Assembly: GCA_045660265.1 (NCBI GenBank)
Contig: JAZRDM010000027.1
Location: 1-64,000, forward strand
Reading direction: 5' to 3'
Length of the DNA: 64,000 nt
DNA from: Scatosoma sp045660265
GTDB taxonomy: Bacteria; Bacillota; Clostridia; Christensenellales; Borkfalkiaceae
The notes under the pieces are model-generated. The model was not told where the DNA came from. It saw only the letters and a list, made by a program, of their open reading frames with translations, and made no database searches. Of this stretch, positions 42,182 to 51,162 are shown piece after piece; positions within the stretch are counted from its first letter, which is position 1, and the number at the start of each line of letters is the position of its first letter. A program made the position numbers and the translations under genes.

Positions 42182-43813
42182 ATGAAAGATTTTGAAGTGG
42201 TAAGCGTAAGCAGTTTAGAAAAGGTACTGCCGTCTATAAGACCAACGCTTTTAGAAAACGAAAATACTTGTTTTAAAAACGAAGTTTTTTCCTTTCAAGC
42301 TGCGTATTGTCATCATACAAGCTATTTGTTGCTCCACCGCTGTACCTGGGAAGTGGAAGGTTCTTTAAAAGATTATATAACTGTCCGTCCTGTGCGTTTA
42401 ATTCCTTGTACAACGGCAATAAACGATACCTTTGACGAATATTATCTTACGCACTCCGCCGCTTTAATTCCCGATTTGCTTTCAGACGATAAAGAGTTTT
42501 TTGTGCGTTACCAACAATGGCATTCCCTCTGGATTACCGTAAAGGGAGACTTGCCTGCAGGCGAGCATACCATTCTCTTGCGGTTATTTGATAAAGACCA
42601 CGTAGAACTGGGAAATATAGCATACAAGCTCACTGTTTTGGCGGACGAATTACCCAAACGACAATTAAAATATGCGCATTGGTTTCATTACGACAGTATT
42701 GCTGAATATTACAAATTGCCCGTCTGGAGCGACGAATACAATGACGTCATGAATAAATTTATAAAAAAATTGGTCGAACACGGTGGAAACACTTTGCTTG
42801 TACCCTTGTTTACACCTCCGACAAACACATGGATTGGCGGCTCTCGCACCACAGCGCAGTTGGTAGACGTAACCTTAAAAAACGGCACGTACGAGTTTGA
42901 TTTTAGCCGCTTGAAATGGTTTATGCGTAACGCGGAAAGCTTGGGCGTGGAATATTTCGAAATGTGCCATTTGTATACGCAATGGGGTGCAGAAAATGCC
43001 GCAAATGTCATGGTGAAGGTAGATGGAAAACTCACGCGGATGTTTGGCTGGGATGAAAAGGCATTAGGGGAAGGCTACTCGGCGTTTATGCGAGCCTTTT
43101 TACCTAAACTTGTTCAATTTTTAAAACAAGAGGGATACGGTGAGGATAGATGCTTTTTCCATATCTCCGACGAGCCGTCTATCGGCGCGTTGCCTGCGTA
43201 TTTAAAAATCCGTGAGTTAATGAAGCCGTTGTTGAAAGAATATAAAATTTTCGACGCGCTGTCTAATTACGAGTTTTCACGCAGCGGCGCCGTGGATATG
43301 CCTGTTGTGGAAACACAACATGCTACGCCGTTTTTAGAAAATAAAGTAAAAGATTTGTGGGTGTATTATTGTTTAGGAGCAGGCTATGGCGGTCTGTCTA
43401 ATCGATTTATGGCAATGCCTTCGTGGCGTACTCGGGTATTTGGAGTGCAATTGTATGCCGTGGATGCCGTAGGTTTTTTGCATTGGGGTTATAACTATTA
43501 CAACACTGCTTTATCCGAAGAGTATATCAATCCGTACGAAATTACGGACGCGTGGGGGAGTTTTCCCAGCGGCGACAGCTTTATGGTATATCCCGGGAAA
43601 AACGGCGAACCGTTAGATTCCCTTCGCCATGAGGTAATGTTTGACGCATTCCAAGACTATGCCGCGCTTAAAAAATTAGAACAGAAAATTGGGCGTGAAA
43701 AGGTGATGCAAATGTTGGCAGATAAGGGGGTTTCTCCTAACTTTACCGATTATCCCAAAAATGCCGAGTGGTTAATGCAATTACGAAAAGAAATTCACGA
43801 ATACTTCCGTTAA
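42182..43813 (+). CDS. DUF4091 / GH123-like glycoside hydrolase
   Basis: The 543-residue product has an N-terminal beta-sandwich (about 1-160) and a TIM-barrel-like catalytic half. HISDEPS at 327-333 carries adjacent Asp330-Glu331, the arrangement used by GH123 enzymes for substrate-assisted cleavage of beta-N-acetylgalactosaminides; later GFLHWGYNYYN and EYINPYEI fit the same group. There is no signal peptide, so it would act inside the cell on imported sugars. With nagB in the genome the released hexosamine could be used. Substrate is inferred. AAGAGGAAA is the ribosome site. Confidence 0.82.
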   Translation: MKDFEVVSVSSLEKVLPSIRPTLLENENTCFKNEVFSFQAAYCHHTSYLLLHRCTWEVEGSLKDYITVRPVRLIPCTTAINDTFDEYYLTHSAALIPDLLSDDKEFFVRYQQWHSLWITVKGDLPAGEHTILLRLFDKDHVELGNIAYKLTVLADELPKRQLKYAHWFHYDSIAEYYKLPVWSDEYNDVMNKFIKKLVEHGGNTLLVPLFTPPTNTWIGGSRTTAQLVDVTLKNGTYEFDFSRLKWFMRNAESLGVEYFEMCHLYTQWGAENAANVMVKVDGKLTRMFGWDEKALGEGYSAFMRAFLPKLVQFLKQEGYGEDRCFFHISDEPSIGALPAYLKIRELMKPLLKEYKIFDALSNYEFSRSGAVDMPVVETQHATPFLENKVKDLWVYYCLGAGYGGLSNRFMAMPSWRTRVFGVQLYAVDAVGFLHWGYNYYNTALSEEYINPYEITDAWGSFPSGDSFMVYPGKNGEPLDSLRHEVMFDAFQDYAALKKLEQKIGREKVMQMLADKGVSPNFTDYPKNAEWLMQLRKEIHEYFR

Positions 43814-43874
43814 GGGAACGGAATGTGAAATAAAGCCGCAAGTTTATAACCTGTTTTCTTTACGTTTGAGGAAA

Positions 43875-43890
43875 GCAGGGTTGCGTTGAA
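43875..43890 (+). repeat. Dispersed post-stop motif GCAGGGTTGCGTTGAA
   Basis: It lies 61 nt after the DUF4091 stop; no hairpin complement follows here. Confidence 0.65.
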
Positions 43891-43970
43891 GTAATAAAGC
43901 AAAAAGTTTTTTGCGTGTGATTTTAATGAAAAGTATGTAAAAAATATTTTTTTGGGATTTATTCAAAGTC

Positions 43971-43999
43971 TTGACGAATATTTGGAAATATGCTACAAT
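43971..43999 (+). promoter_or_regulatory. Predicted promoter of the GH2 gene with overlapping inverted repeat
   Basis: TTGACG, 17-bp spacer, TACAAT. An inverted repeat CGAATATT / AATATTCG at 43975-43982 and 43997-44004 overlaps the -35 and -10 boxes and is an operator candidate. Confidence 0.75.
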
Positions 44000-44050
44000 A
44001 TTCGCAAATTGAAAAATATAATTATCTAATGATAATCAAGGAGAGTTTTT

Positions 44051-46453
44051 ATGGAAAAATTTATGCTCAATGGACAATGGAGCATTAAAAGTAATACCTA
44101 CGATACAGTAGGCGAAGTGCCCGGATCGGTATATTCGGCTCTTTTAAAAAATGGGTTGATGGACGATCCGTTTTATAGAGATAACGAGGAAAAGGCTCTT
44201 GCGATTATGGATGAGGAGTTCGTTTTTAGCAAGGAATTCGAATATAAAAAGACTTCAAACAACATTTTGCTTGTTTGCGAAGGGATTGATACGCTTTGCG
44301 ATTTATACATCAACGGGCAGTTTGTTGCGCATACCGAAAATATGCATAGAACGTACGAGTTTGACGTTACGTCTTATCTTGTAGACGGTAAAAACGTTAT
44401 TAAAGCGGTATTTCCGCATTACGACGCGTACATTAAGGAAAAAACCAAGGAAAAAGATCTTACCAGCGGTTCTTTTGCAACCATGGTGGGATTTGCGTAC
44501 GTGCGTAAAGCAAGCTATATGAGCGGTTGGGATTGGGGTCCTAGACTTCCCGACGTAGCCATTTGGAAGGATATTTATTTAATTGACGGGAATCAGCCTC
44601 GTGTTACCGACGTTCGAATTTTGCAAAGACATGAAGACGGCGACGTTTATGTAACCGTCAGTGCGGAAACGAGTAAACCTGCGGATATCAATATCGCGTT
44701 CATCTCGCCCGAAGGAAAGAAGATTTTGCTACAAAACGGCGTAGAATTTAAAGTGGAAAACCCGCAGCTTTGGTGGCCGAATGGCTATGGCAAGCAACCG
44801 CTTTATAGTGTGGTAACGGAAAGCGTTTTAGATGGTAAGGTGGTGGATACCAACCAAAAGAAAATCGGCTTGCGTACGTTGTTTGTCAGCAGAGAATTGG
44901 ATGAATGGGGAGAAGAATTCTGCTTTAAAGTAAACGGAATTAAAATTTTCTCGATGGGCGCAGACTATATCCCCGAAGATAATATTTTAAGCAGATTAAG
45001 CAAAGAAAGAACGGAAAAATTGCTTAAGGATTGTCTGTTTGCGAACTTTAACTCTATTCGTGTATGGGGCGGCGGGTTTTATCCGCATGACTATTTCTTC
45101 GAGCTGTGCGACGAGATGGGTATTATCGTCTTTATCGATTTGATGTTTGCTTGTACGTCTGTGCCTTCCTCGCAAGAATTTTACGATAACGTAAAGGTGG
45201 AAATCGAACAAAACATAAGACGTTTCCGCCATCACGCATGTATCGGGGTTATTTCTGGAAACAACGAAATTGAAGAGCAAGCAGCGATTCCCAACTGGTG
45301 GCCGAAGGACGAACAAGAGAATTATTTAAAATTGTTTGAGGGCGTTATTCCGCCGATTATGCAAAAGGAATGTCCTGAAATTTCTTTTGTTCCCTCTTCG
45401 CCTTCTTCGCACGGTGGGTTGGTTAATCCGACGGATGAAAACGTGGGGGATAGCCATTATTGGCAGGTATGGCACGGTCATTTGCCGTTTAGCGAATATA
45501 GAAAACACTATTTTAGATTTTTAAGCGAATTTGGTTTTCAATCCTTTCCGTCTATGAAGACGATAGAGCAAATCACGCTGCCTGAAGATAGAAATCCGTT
45601 TAGCGCCGTAATGGAATTGCATCAACGTTCTCCTTATGCAAACGGTAAAATTATCAATTATTTATCGCAGACGTATTTGTATCCGGCAACGATGGAAATG
45701 CTGGTATATGCGTCGCAGCTTTTGCAAGCAGAGGCTATCAAGTACTGCGTTGAGCATTTGCGCAGAAACCGCGGCAGATGTATGGGCGCGCTTTATTGGC
45801 AATTAAACGATTGCTGGCCTGTGGCAAGCTGGTCGAGTATTGACGGTTATGGAAGATATAAAGCGTTGCATTATGAAGCAAAGCGTTTCTTTGAACCTAT
45901 ACATATATCCTGTTTGGACACGGGAGAATATACCAACCGAAGAGAAATTACAGACGAAAGATATTATGCTTATCAAACCAAGGCGCATTTGTTTGTGAAT
46001 AACGATACGCTCAAAGACGTAGAAGGCGTAGTTTCTTGGAAGCTTTGCAAAGCGGATGGCACGGTATTGCAAACGGGCGAATCGCCGTTGGCGGTCAAAG
46101 CGTTATCGTATGCAAGCATTGACGAGATAGATTTTAATAAAACGGACGTTAGAAATAATTATCTTACTTACAGCTTTGCGGTAAACGGCGAGGTAATTTC
46201 GAGTGGTAGTGTATTGTTTACAAGGCCCAAACATTTCGGATTTGTCAACCCCAACCTTACGGTGCGCGTAGAAGGGGATGAAATTGTCGTTAAAGCAGAT
46301 GCGTATGCGAAATACGTATTTATTTCCAATGAAAATGACGATTTGATTTTGTCGGACAACTTCTTCGATATGGATAAAGGCGAAAAACGAGTAAAAATTA
46401 TTTCCGGCAAAGCGAAAAATTTACAAGTAAAGTCTGTATATGATATTCGATAA
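44051..46453 (+). CDS. Beta-mannosidase, glycoside hydrolase family 2
   Basis: The 800-residue product has the family 2 order: sugar-binding jelly roll (LNGQWSIKSN, VPGSVYSALLKNG at the start, typical of beta-mannosidases), Ig-like domain, TIM barrel, then C-terminal beta domains. The acid/base Glu406 is in SGNNEIEE and the nucleophile Glu493 in LSEFGFQS; WDWGPRLPDVAIW and SIRVWGGGFYPHDYFFELCDE are also mannosidase-type. No signal peptide, so it acts in the cytoplasm, cleaving terminal beta-mannose such as the core mannose of N-glycans or mannans. It has its own promoter. Confidence 0.93.
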   Translation: MEKFMLNGQWSIKSNTYDTVGEVPGSVYSALLKNGLMDDPFYRDNEEKALAIMDEEFVFSKEFEYKKTSNNILLVCEGIDTLCDLYINGQFVAHTENMHRTYEFDVTSYLVDGKNVIKAVFPHYDAYIKEKTKEKDLTSGSFATMVGFAYVRKASYMSGWDWGPRLPDVAIWKDIYLIDGNQPRVTDVRILQRHEDGDVYVTVSAETSKPADINIAFISPEGKKILLQNGVEFKVENPQLWWPNGYGKQPLYSVVTESVLDGKVVDTNQKKIGLRTLFVSRELDEWGEEFCFKVNGIKIFSMGADYIPEDNILSRLSKERTEKLLKDCLFANFNSIRVWGGGFYPHDYFFELCDEMGIIVFIDLMFACTSVPSSQEFYDNVKVEIEQNIRRFRHHACIGVISGNNEIEEQAAIPNWWPKDEQENYLKLFEGVIPPIMQKECPEISFVPSSPSSHGGLVNPTDENVGDSHYWQVWHGHLPFSEYRKHYFRFLSEFGFQSFPSMKTIEQITLPEDRNPFSAVMELHQRSPYANGKIINYLSQTYLYPATMEMLVYASQLLQAEAIKYCVEHLRRNRGRCMGALYWQLNDCWPVASWSSIDGYGRYKALHYEAKRFFEPIHISCLDTGEYTNRREITDERYYAYQTKAHLFVNNDTLKDVEGVVSWKLCKADGTVLQTGESPLAVKALSYASIDEIDFNKTDVRNNYLTYSFAVNGEVISSGSVLFTRPKHFGFVNPNLTVRVEGDEIVVKADAYAKYVFISNENDDLILSDNFFDMDKGEKRVKIISGKAKNLQVKSVYDIR

Positions 46454-46505
46454 ATGGAAGCGAAGCGGACGTTTTGAAAAGCTGTTTTTTCGTCAAATGA
46501 TGGGG

Positions 46506-46521
46506 GCAGGATTGAGATGAA
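46506..46521 (+). repeat. Diverged copy of the post-stop motif
   Basis: GCAGGATTGAGATGAA, 52 nt after the GH2 stop, preceded by GGGG as in the 47831 copy. Confidence 0.4.
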
Positions 46522-46573
46522 TGAAAAATTTACCCTTTAAACCAACAAGTAAAAAGGCAAAATAAATTCACTC

Positions 46574-46602
46574 TTGCAAAATAAAAGAAAGTATGATATA
46601 AT
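46574..46602 (+). promoter_or_regulatory. Predicted promoter of the iron alcohol dehydrogenase gene
   Basis: TTGCAA, 17-bp spacer, TATAAT. Confidence 0.75.
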
Positions 46603-46605
46603 GAT

Positions 46606-46630
46606 ATGGCTACGCGGAAAGCGTAGCCAT
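46606..46630 (+). other. Hairpin at the 5' end of the alcohol dehydrogenase mRNA
   Basis: A perfect 10-bp stem ATGGCTACGC / GCGTAGCCAT (GGAAA loop) lies at or next to the predicted transcription start and before the AAGGAG site, as in 5' stabilising hairpins. No T run follows. Confidence 0.6.
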
Positions 46631-46654
46631 CATTGTTATGATAAGGAGAAAAGA

Positions 46655-47818
46655 ATGCTTTACGATTTTACTTTTTATAATCCGACAAAGGTATACTTTG
46701 GAAAAACGGCTCTTTCAAATTTAGCGGGTGAATTAAGCAACTACGGCGAAAACGTGATGCTGTTGTATGGAAAAAATTCGATTAAAAAAATCGGCTTATA
46801 TGATGAAATTCTCTCTATTTTAAAAACGTGCAACAAAAATGTGGTCGAGTTGGCTGGTGTTAATCCGAATCCGCGTTACAGTCAAGTATTGCAAGGGGCG
46901 AAGCTGGTAAAAGAGCATAACGTCCATTTAATTTTAGCAGTAGGCGGCGGGTCGGTTATCGATTGTGCAAAAGCCATTTCCGTTGCGGCGTATGCGGAGG
47001 GTGATGCGTGGCAAAAATATTGGATAGATTTTCAACCGCTTACGCATACGCCCGTACCTGTTGGTGCGGTGTTGACAATGACGGGCACGGCAAGCGAGAT
47101 GAATGGGGGCTCGGTAATTACAAACGAAGAAAAAATGATAAAAACGGGCAGAGTGTTTCCCCCTGAGGCGAATCCTAAGTTCTCCATTTTAAATCCCGAA
47201 TATACCTACACCGTACCCAAAATACAAATGGTCAGTGGAATTTTTGATATTTTTTCGCATTTATTAGAGCAGTATTTTTCGGGTAATGACGACAATACGA
47301 CTGATTGCGTTATTGAAGGGGTGTTGGATTCGTTGATTACAAGCGCAAGAGTAGCTATAAATGATCCTACAAATTACGAAGCTCGCAGTAATATTATGTG
47401 GTGTGCAACGCTTGGTTTAAACGGCGTTACGCGCGTATCTAAAACAGGGGACTGGGAAGTGCACGGTATCGAACATCAGCTTGGCGCATATACCGATTGT
47501 CCGCATGGATTAGGCCTTGCCGTCATTTCTATTCCGTATTATAAGTATATTTACAAATACGGTTTGGATAAGTTTGTCCGCTTTGCAAAAAAGGTATGGA
47601 AAGTGGATACGGCAGGTAAAAGCAAGGACGAAATTGCATTGGCGGGAATTGATTCCTTGACGTTATTTATCAAGGAGTTGGGGATTCCAACCACCCTTCG
47701 CGAACTTGGCGCAACGGAGGAAATGTTGTCGTTGATTGCTAAAACTGCAAAGAAAAGTGGCGGATATAAAATTATGCAAGAAGAGGATATCTTATCCGTT
47801 TTAAAGGCGTGTTTTTAA
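46655..47818 (+). CDS. Iron-containing alcohol dehydrogenase (butanol dehydrogenase-like)
   Basis: The 387-residue product (start at 46655 with AAGGAG; an ATG at 46574 falls inside the promoter) has the family signature YDFTFYNPTKVYFGK, the nucleotide-binding GGGSVIDCAKAIS at 97-109, and the iron ligands in GIFDIFSHLLEQYF (Asp, His) and VHGIEHQLGAYTDCPHGLGLA (His). These enzymes reduce aldehydes to alcohols with NAD(P)H and end fermentations. In a glycosidase island it may reduce sugar-derived aldehydes such as those from fucose or rhamnose breakdown, but this is only a context guess. Confidence 0.92.
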   Translation: MLYDFTFYNPTKVYFGKTALSNLAGELSNYGENVMLLYGKNSIKKIGLYDEILSILKTCNKNVVELAGVNPNPRYSQVLQGAKLVKEHNVHLILAVGGGSVIDCAKAISVAAYAEGDAWQKYWIDFQPLTHTPVPVGAVLTMTGTASEMNGGSVITNEEKMIKTGRVFPPEANPKFSILNPEYTYTVPKIQMVSGIFDIFSHLLEQYFSGNDDNTTDCVIEGVLDSLITSARVAINDPTNYEARSNIMWCATLGLNGVTRVSKTGDWEVHGIEHQLGAYTDCPHGLGLAVISIPYYKYIYKYGLDKFVRFAKKVWKVDTAGKSKDEIALAGIDSLTLFIKELGIPTTLRELGATEEMLSLIAKTAKKSGGYKIMQEEDILSVLKACF

Positions 47819-47824
47819 AAAACC

Positions 47825-47864
47825 AAGGGGGCAGGGTTGCGTTGAACGCAAACCTGCCCCCTTT
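47825..47864 (+). terminator. Long hairpin terminator built on the post-stop motif
   Basis: AAGGGGGCAGG pairs with CCTGCCCCCTT, with an inner TTGCG / CGCAA stem and TTGAA loop; the motif GCAGGGTTGCGTTGAA (47831-47846) forms its 5' arm. Only TTTAAA follows. Confidence 0.75.
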
Positions 47865-47871
47865 AAATGAA

Positions 47872-47916
47872 AAACAGAGGCGTAACAAATTGTTTGTTGT
47901 GCCTCTGTTTATTTTA
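47872..47916. terminator. Bidirectional terminator between convergent genes
   Basis: AAACAGAGGC pairs with GCCTCTGTTT, with an inner AACAAA / TTTGTT stem; T-rich tails occur on both strands. It ends the minus-strand operon (stop at 47930). Confidence 0.82.
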
Positions 47917-47929
47917 AAGCGAAAACTAA

Positions 47930-49963
47930 TTAAAAGGTAATTTCGAACATTGCGAAATCCTTCATAGAAGGAATACTTGCTACAACCATTTGTCCGTTAA
48001 AAGTAAACGGTACGTCGCAATTTTTTTCGATATTTTTAAAGGATACGGGCTTTTTATCCGTCTTCATTTTAAACACGATATTATTGCTCGATTTCGTTTC
48101 GTCGTATTGTAAATCGCAAAGGGAGAATAAGGTTGCATTTTCTTCTTCAAAGATAACACATTCGATAGACCCACCCGCTTTACATTCGTACTTTTTCGTA
48201 ACGTTACGGTCTACAATGCCTTTAAAGATGTCCTTAAATGCTTGTCTGTGGTCATATTCCAGCATAGCCGCACACCAAATTACTTTACCCTTGCCGTATT
48301 CGCGTTCGACAAACGCAGGGTATTCGGTGTTTTGCCAAGGCGGGCAAGAGTGAATGGACGCAAACGTATAGTTGTTATCTGGAGCCGCGTAAGGAAGGGT
48401 TACCGTCGCCTTAATTGTGCCTTGCATATTTTTATACAAAGGCAAATAGTACGTTAACGGGAGGGGATATTTTTGATTAAATTCGATAAATTCTTCCTCG
48501 TAGCATTCGCAAGGTGCGATATACGTTCTTGCGCCGAGCTGTACCCCCGTTGTTTTACAATCTCCGTACGTTTCGCCGACGTATTCTGCGCCGAAAAATT
48601 CTTTCATCAATCTCGAATCAGATTTTCCCGATAAGTACAGCGTTCCGCCGTTTTTCACGTAATCGATAAATTGTAAAGGAACGTCGTTATCAAAATCTTG
48701 CAGTGCGGGTGCAATGACCATTTGCTTATTTGCTAAATCACCTAAACCGCCGTTGGAAATAACGGAAACGGGTACGTGGTTTTCGATAAGCTTGCGTACG
48801 GCGTTAATGGCGCATGTACGGTTGTATCTATCGCTTCCGTCGGTGGTGTACATAGTCTTGCTGTCAAAGTAAACGGCTACGTCCGAATACATTTTCCCCC
48901 TATCCATGTACGGCTCGAAAGGGATTTGACGGGCAAAAGCGTTGCCGACGCGCTCGTACGAACGAGAGTCTAACGAGCCGATAGGGTCAACGGCGTCGAT
49001 AATCAATGAGGCACCGTGATGCGCCGCCGTAAGTAAAATTTCTTCGTTTAACGTCTTTTGTGGTTTCGTGATAGTATGTTCGCGCAACGTTTTATCGCAA
49101 CGGCAGGTCATATACTCAAACGGCTGGTTGTTGGTTACGCCGTAATAGTATTTTGCTGCAAACGAATGCGAGTACAAATCGCCGTACAAATCGCCGCCCG
49201 TAAATTCGCATTCCGCGTTGATACCTTCGGTGGATCCGCCTAACCAATCGCAGCCGATAACCGCCGCATAGTTAAATTCAACGGTAACTTCGGGCATAAC
49301 TTGGTTGGTGTAAGCCTTTACGAAACGAACGAAATCCACCATCCAGTCTTGTCTTGCTTTGACATAACGCAGCCAAAGCGGATTGGAAAAATCTTGTTCG
49401 ATAGGCAATTCTTTGCCCGTTTCTTCTTGGAAACGCTTTTTGCATGCATCACAGTGGCAAGTAATTTCCCAATACGGCATATCAAAGAATAATCCGTCGA
49501 GATTTTTAAACTCTCTTGCTAATTCGTCAATTTGTACTTTAACGAATTCTCGGTAGGCTTGATTGTTCGGACAACACAGCCCGTAACGTTGCCCTCTTTC
49601 GCGCCACGTTTTGCCGTTTTCGTCAATTTGTTCCCATTCAGGATGATTTTCCGTTGCCCAGTTATTGAAGATTAAGCTGTAATAGCCAACGACTTTCATC
49701 CCCCCGTCTTTGCAAAGCCCGATAAGTTTTTTAATTTGATTTTCGCCCTCTGTAAAAAACTTATGCGTGCGGCCCGTTTCGGTGGGGTAATTGCTAAGCC
49801 CTACGTGTGAGTGTAAATAAATCATAGGGCTTTGAATTTTTGCCGTTAAAAGATTTTGATAATATTCTTCCGCGTTAAATTCGGATAAAAATTTATCGTC
49901 TGTATCATGGATGTGCATATCCGTCAATTGACGGCGATACACGCCTTCATACCATTTTTTCAT
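47930..49963 (-). CDS. Putative glycoside hydrolase, GHL6 / GH42-trimerisation type
   Basis: The 677-residue product has a TIM-barrel N-terminal half with FKNLDGLFFDMPYW (Asp161 a likely catalytic residue) followed by a CxC...C motif (CHCDAC, 169-174) that may bind zinc, as in hypothetical glycosyl hydrolase 6 proteins. A middle domain (SVISNGGLGDLANKQMVIAPALQ, ...FIDYVKNGGTLYLSGK) resembles the flavodoxin-like trimerisation domain of GH42 galactosidases. No signal peptide. The substrate is unknown; these proteins are often called alpha-fucosidase-like. Its ATG overlaps the cupin stop as ATGA, so translation is coupled. Confidence 0.8.
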   Translation of the reverse strand: MKKWYEGVYRRQLTDMHIHDTDDKFLSEFNAEEYYQNLLTAKIQSPMIYLHSHVGLSNYPTETGRTHKFFTEGENQIKKLIGLCKDGGMKVVGYYSLIFNNWATENHPEWEQIDENGKTWRERGQRYGLCCPNNQAYREFVKVQIDELAREFKNLDGLFFDMPYWEITCHCDACKKRFQEETGKELPIEQDFSNPLWLRYVKARQDWMVDFVRFVKAYTNQVMPEVTVEFNYAAVIGCDWLGGSTEGINAECEFTGGDLYGDLYSHSFAAKYYYGVTNNQPFEYMTCRCDKTLREHTITKPQKTLNEEILLTAAHHGASLIIDAVDPIGSLDSRSYERVGNAFARQIPFEPYMDRGKMYSDVAVYFDSKTMYTTDGSDRYNRTCAINAVRKLIENHVPVSVISNGGLGDLANKQMVIAPALQDFDNDVPLQFIDYVKNGGTLYLSGKSDSRLMKEFFGAEYVGETYGDCKTTGVQLGARTYIAPCECYEEEFIEFNQKYPLPLTYYLPLYKNMQGTIKATVTLPYAAPDNNYTFASIHSCPPWQNTEYPAFVEREYGKGKVIWCAAMLEYDHRQAFKDIFKGIVDRNVTKKYECKAGGSIECVIFEEENATLFSLCDLQYDETKSSNNIVFKMKTDKKPVSFKNIEKNCDVPFTFNGQMVVASIPSMKDFAMFEITF

Positions 49964-51150
49964 TTGTATAATTTCTCCAAGTCGGGATTTTCAGCAAAGT
50001 GTTTCAACATAACGATAGGGTCGCTTTCGCTTAAGTTTTCGATAACGACGCCGTTTTTCGCTGCTTCCGCGCTGACGAAATATTCGTCGTGTGTCAATTG
50101 ACCATAACGGATAAGTGCAGGCGTTTCAATGGTGTGTCCGCCAAACGTACCGTGGCCTTGTAACATAATCATACCGTAAGCGGCTGCATCTTTGATAACA
50201 ACTTTTTGGCCGGGGTATACCGTCAAACGCTTTGCGCAAGCGAGCTTAGATTTATAGCAAATCCATTCTTCTTTATGCGCTTCGTCTTCGTGGTCAACGA
50301 TAGGACGCATGAAACGATTTTTCTTAAAGTTAGGGTCAACGTTAAGTTCCCAATCGATAACTTCCATCAAGTAATCGAAATTGCCCTTTTCTTCTTCGGG
50401 ACAGTTTTTCCAAAGCAAGTCTTCCGAAACGCATTGACCGCCGTAAAGCACCGATTGATACATTGCGTAAACGTCGGAAGCGAATTGCGGTTCGTATGTG
50501 CAAAGGCTTGCGGGTGCGTGGAGAACTCCGGGGGGAACGTCCCAACCAGTGTCGAGTTCAATTTTATAAGCTTGCGAATAGTCGAGCAAATGATTGTCGC
50601 CTTTGTGGAAGTTTTCAAGGCATTTTTTAATTTCTTCCTTGGTGCATTCGGGGTTTAAACCGAAGAAGGTGAAGGGGAATTCGCCGCCGTGGTTGTTCAC
50701 TTGCGAAGGGAAGAAATACATTTCGGGTTTACCAGCCGCGCCAACTCTTGCCGCGTGTTCGTCGCGGTGGTGGATATGGTGGGGCAAAGGACCTGCGTTG
50801 TCGAAGAATTTTGAGAACATAGGCCACTTATGGTATTTATCCCAAAGGTCGCCAATGAGTTTATCTTGCAATTCGTCTACAACGTCGCGGAGCAAAATTT
50901 GTTCGCTGCCGTCTTTAGAAACAACGTAGGACAAACCTTCGTCAGCGGGAGTGCCGGGGCCGTTTTCTGCCCAAGTGGTAGAAGCGAACCATCTTTCGTC
51001 GATACCGCCCTTTTCAAGTCCTAAAACATAGTAATCGTCTGGATGTAATTTGATACGCTTACCGGGACGGCAGAAACTTCTGGGAACCCACGTAGGTTTT
51101 AAACGTAAAATGCCATTGCCTTCTTTAAATAATTTTTCGCTTAATTTCAT
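49960..51150 (-). CDS. Cupin protein resembling class I mannose-6-phosphate isomerase
   Basis: The 396-residue product has a cupin metal site: HHIHHRDEH, GKPEMYFF and PPGVLHAP supply the HxH, Glu and His pattern of type I phosphomannose isomerases and related sugar isomerases. A second beta domain (VYPGQKVVIKDAAAYGMIMLQGHGTFGG) fits the two-cupin layout. Such enzymes interconvert aldose and ketose sugars or their phosphates, fitting mannose released by the neighbouring mannosidases, though the true substrate could differ (for example lyxose or mannose itself). It is the third gene of the AraC-2 operon, 12 nt after the DUF4432 gene. Confidence 0.75.
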   Translation of the reverse strand: MKLSEKLFKEGNGILRLKPTWVPRSFCRPGKRIKLHPDDYYVLGLEKGGIDERWFASTTWAENGPGTPADEGLSYVVSKDGSEQILLRDVVDELQDKLIGDLWDKYHKWPMFSKFFDNAGPLPHHIHHRDEHAARVGAAGKPEMYFFPSQVNNHGGEFPFTFFGLNPECTKEEIKKCLENFHKGDNHLLDYSQAYKIELDTGWDVPPGVLHAPASLCTYEPQFASDVYAMYQSVLYGGQCVSEDLLWKNCPEEEKGNFDYLMEVIDWELNVDPNFKKNRFMRPIVDHEDEAHKEEWICYKSKLACAKRLTVYPGQKVVIKDAAAYGMIMLQGHGTFGGHTIETPALIRYGQLTHDEYFVSAEAAKNGVVIENLSESDPIVMLKHFAENPDLEKLYK

Positions 51151-51162
51151 TTCATTTTCTCC

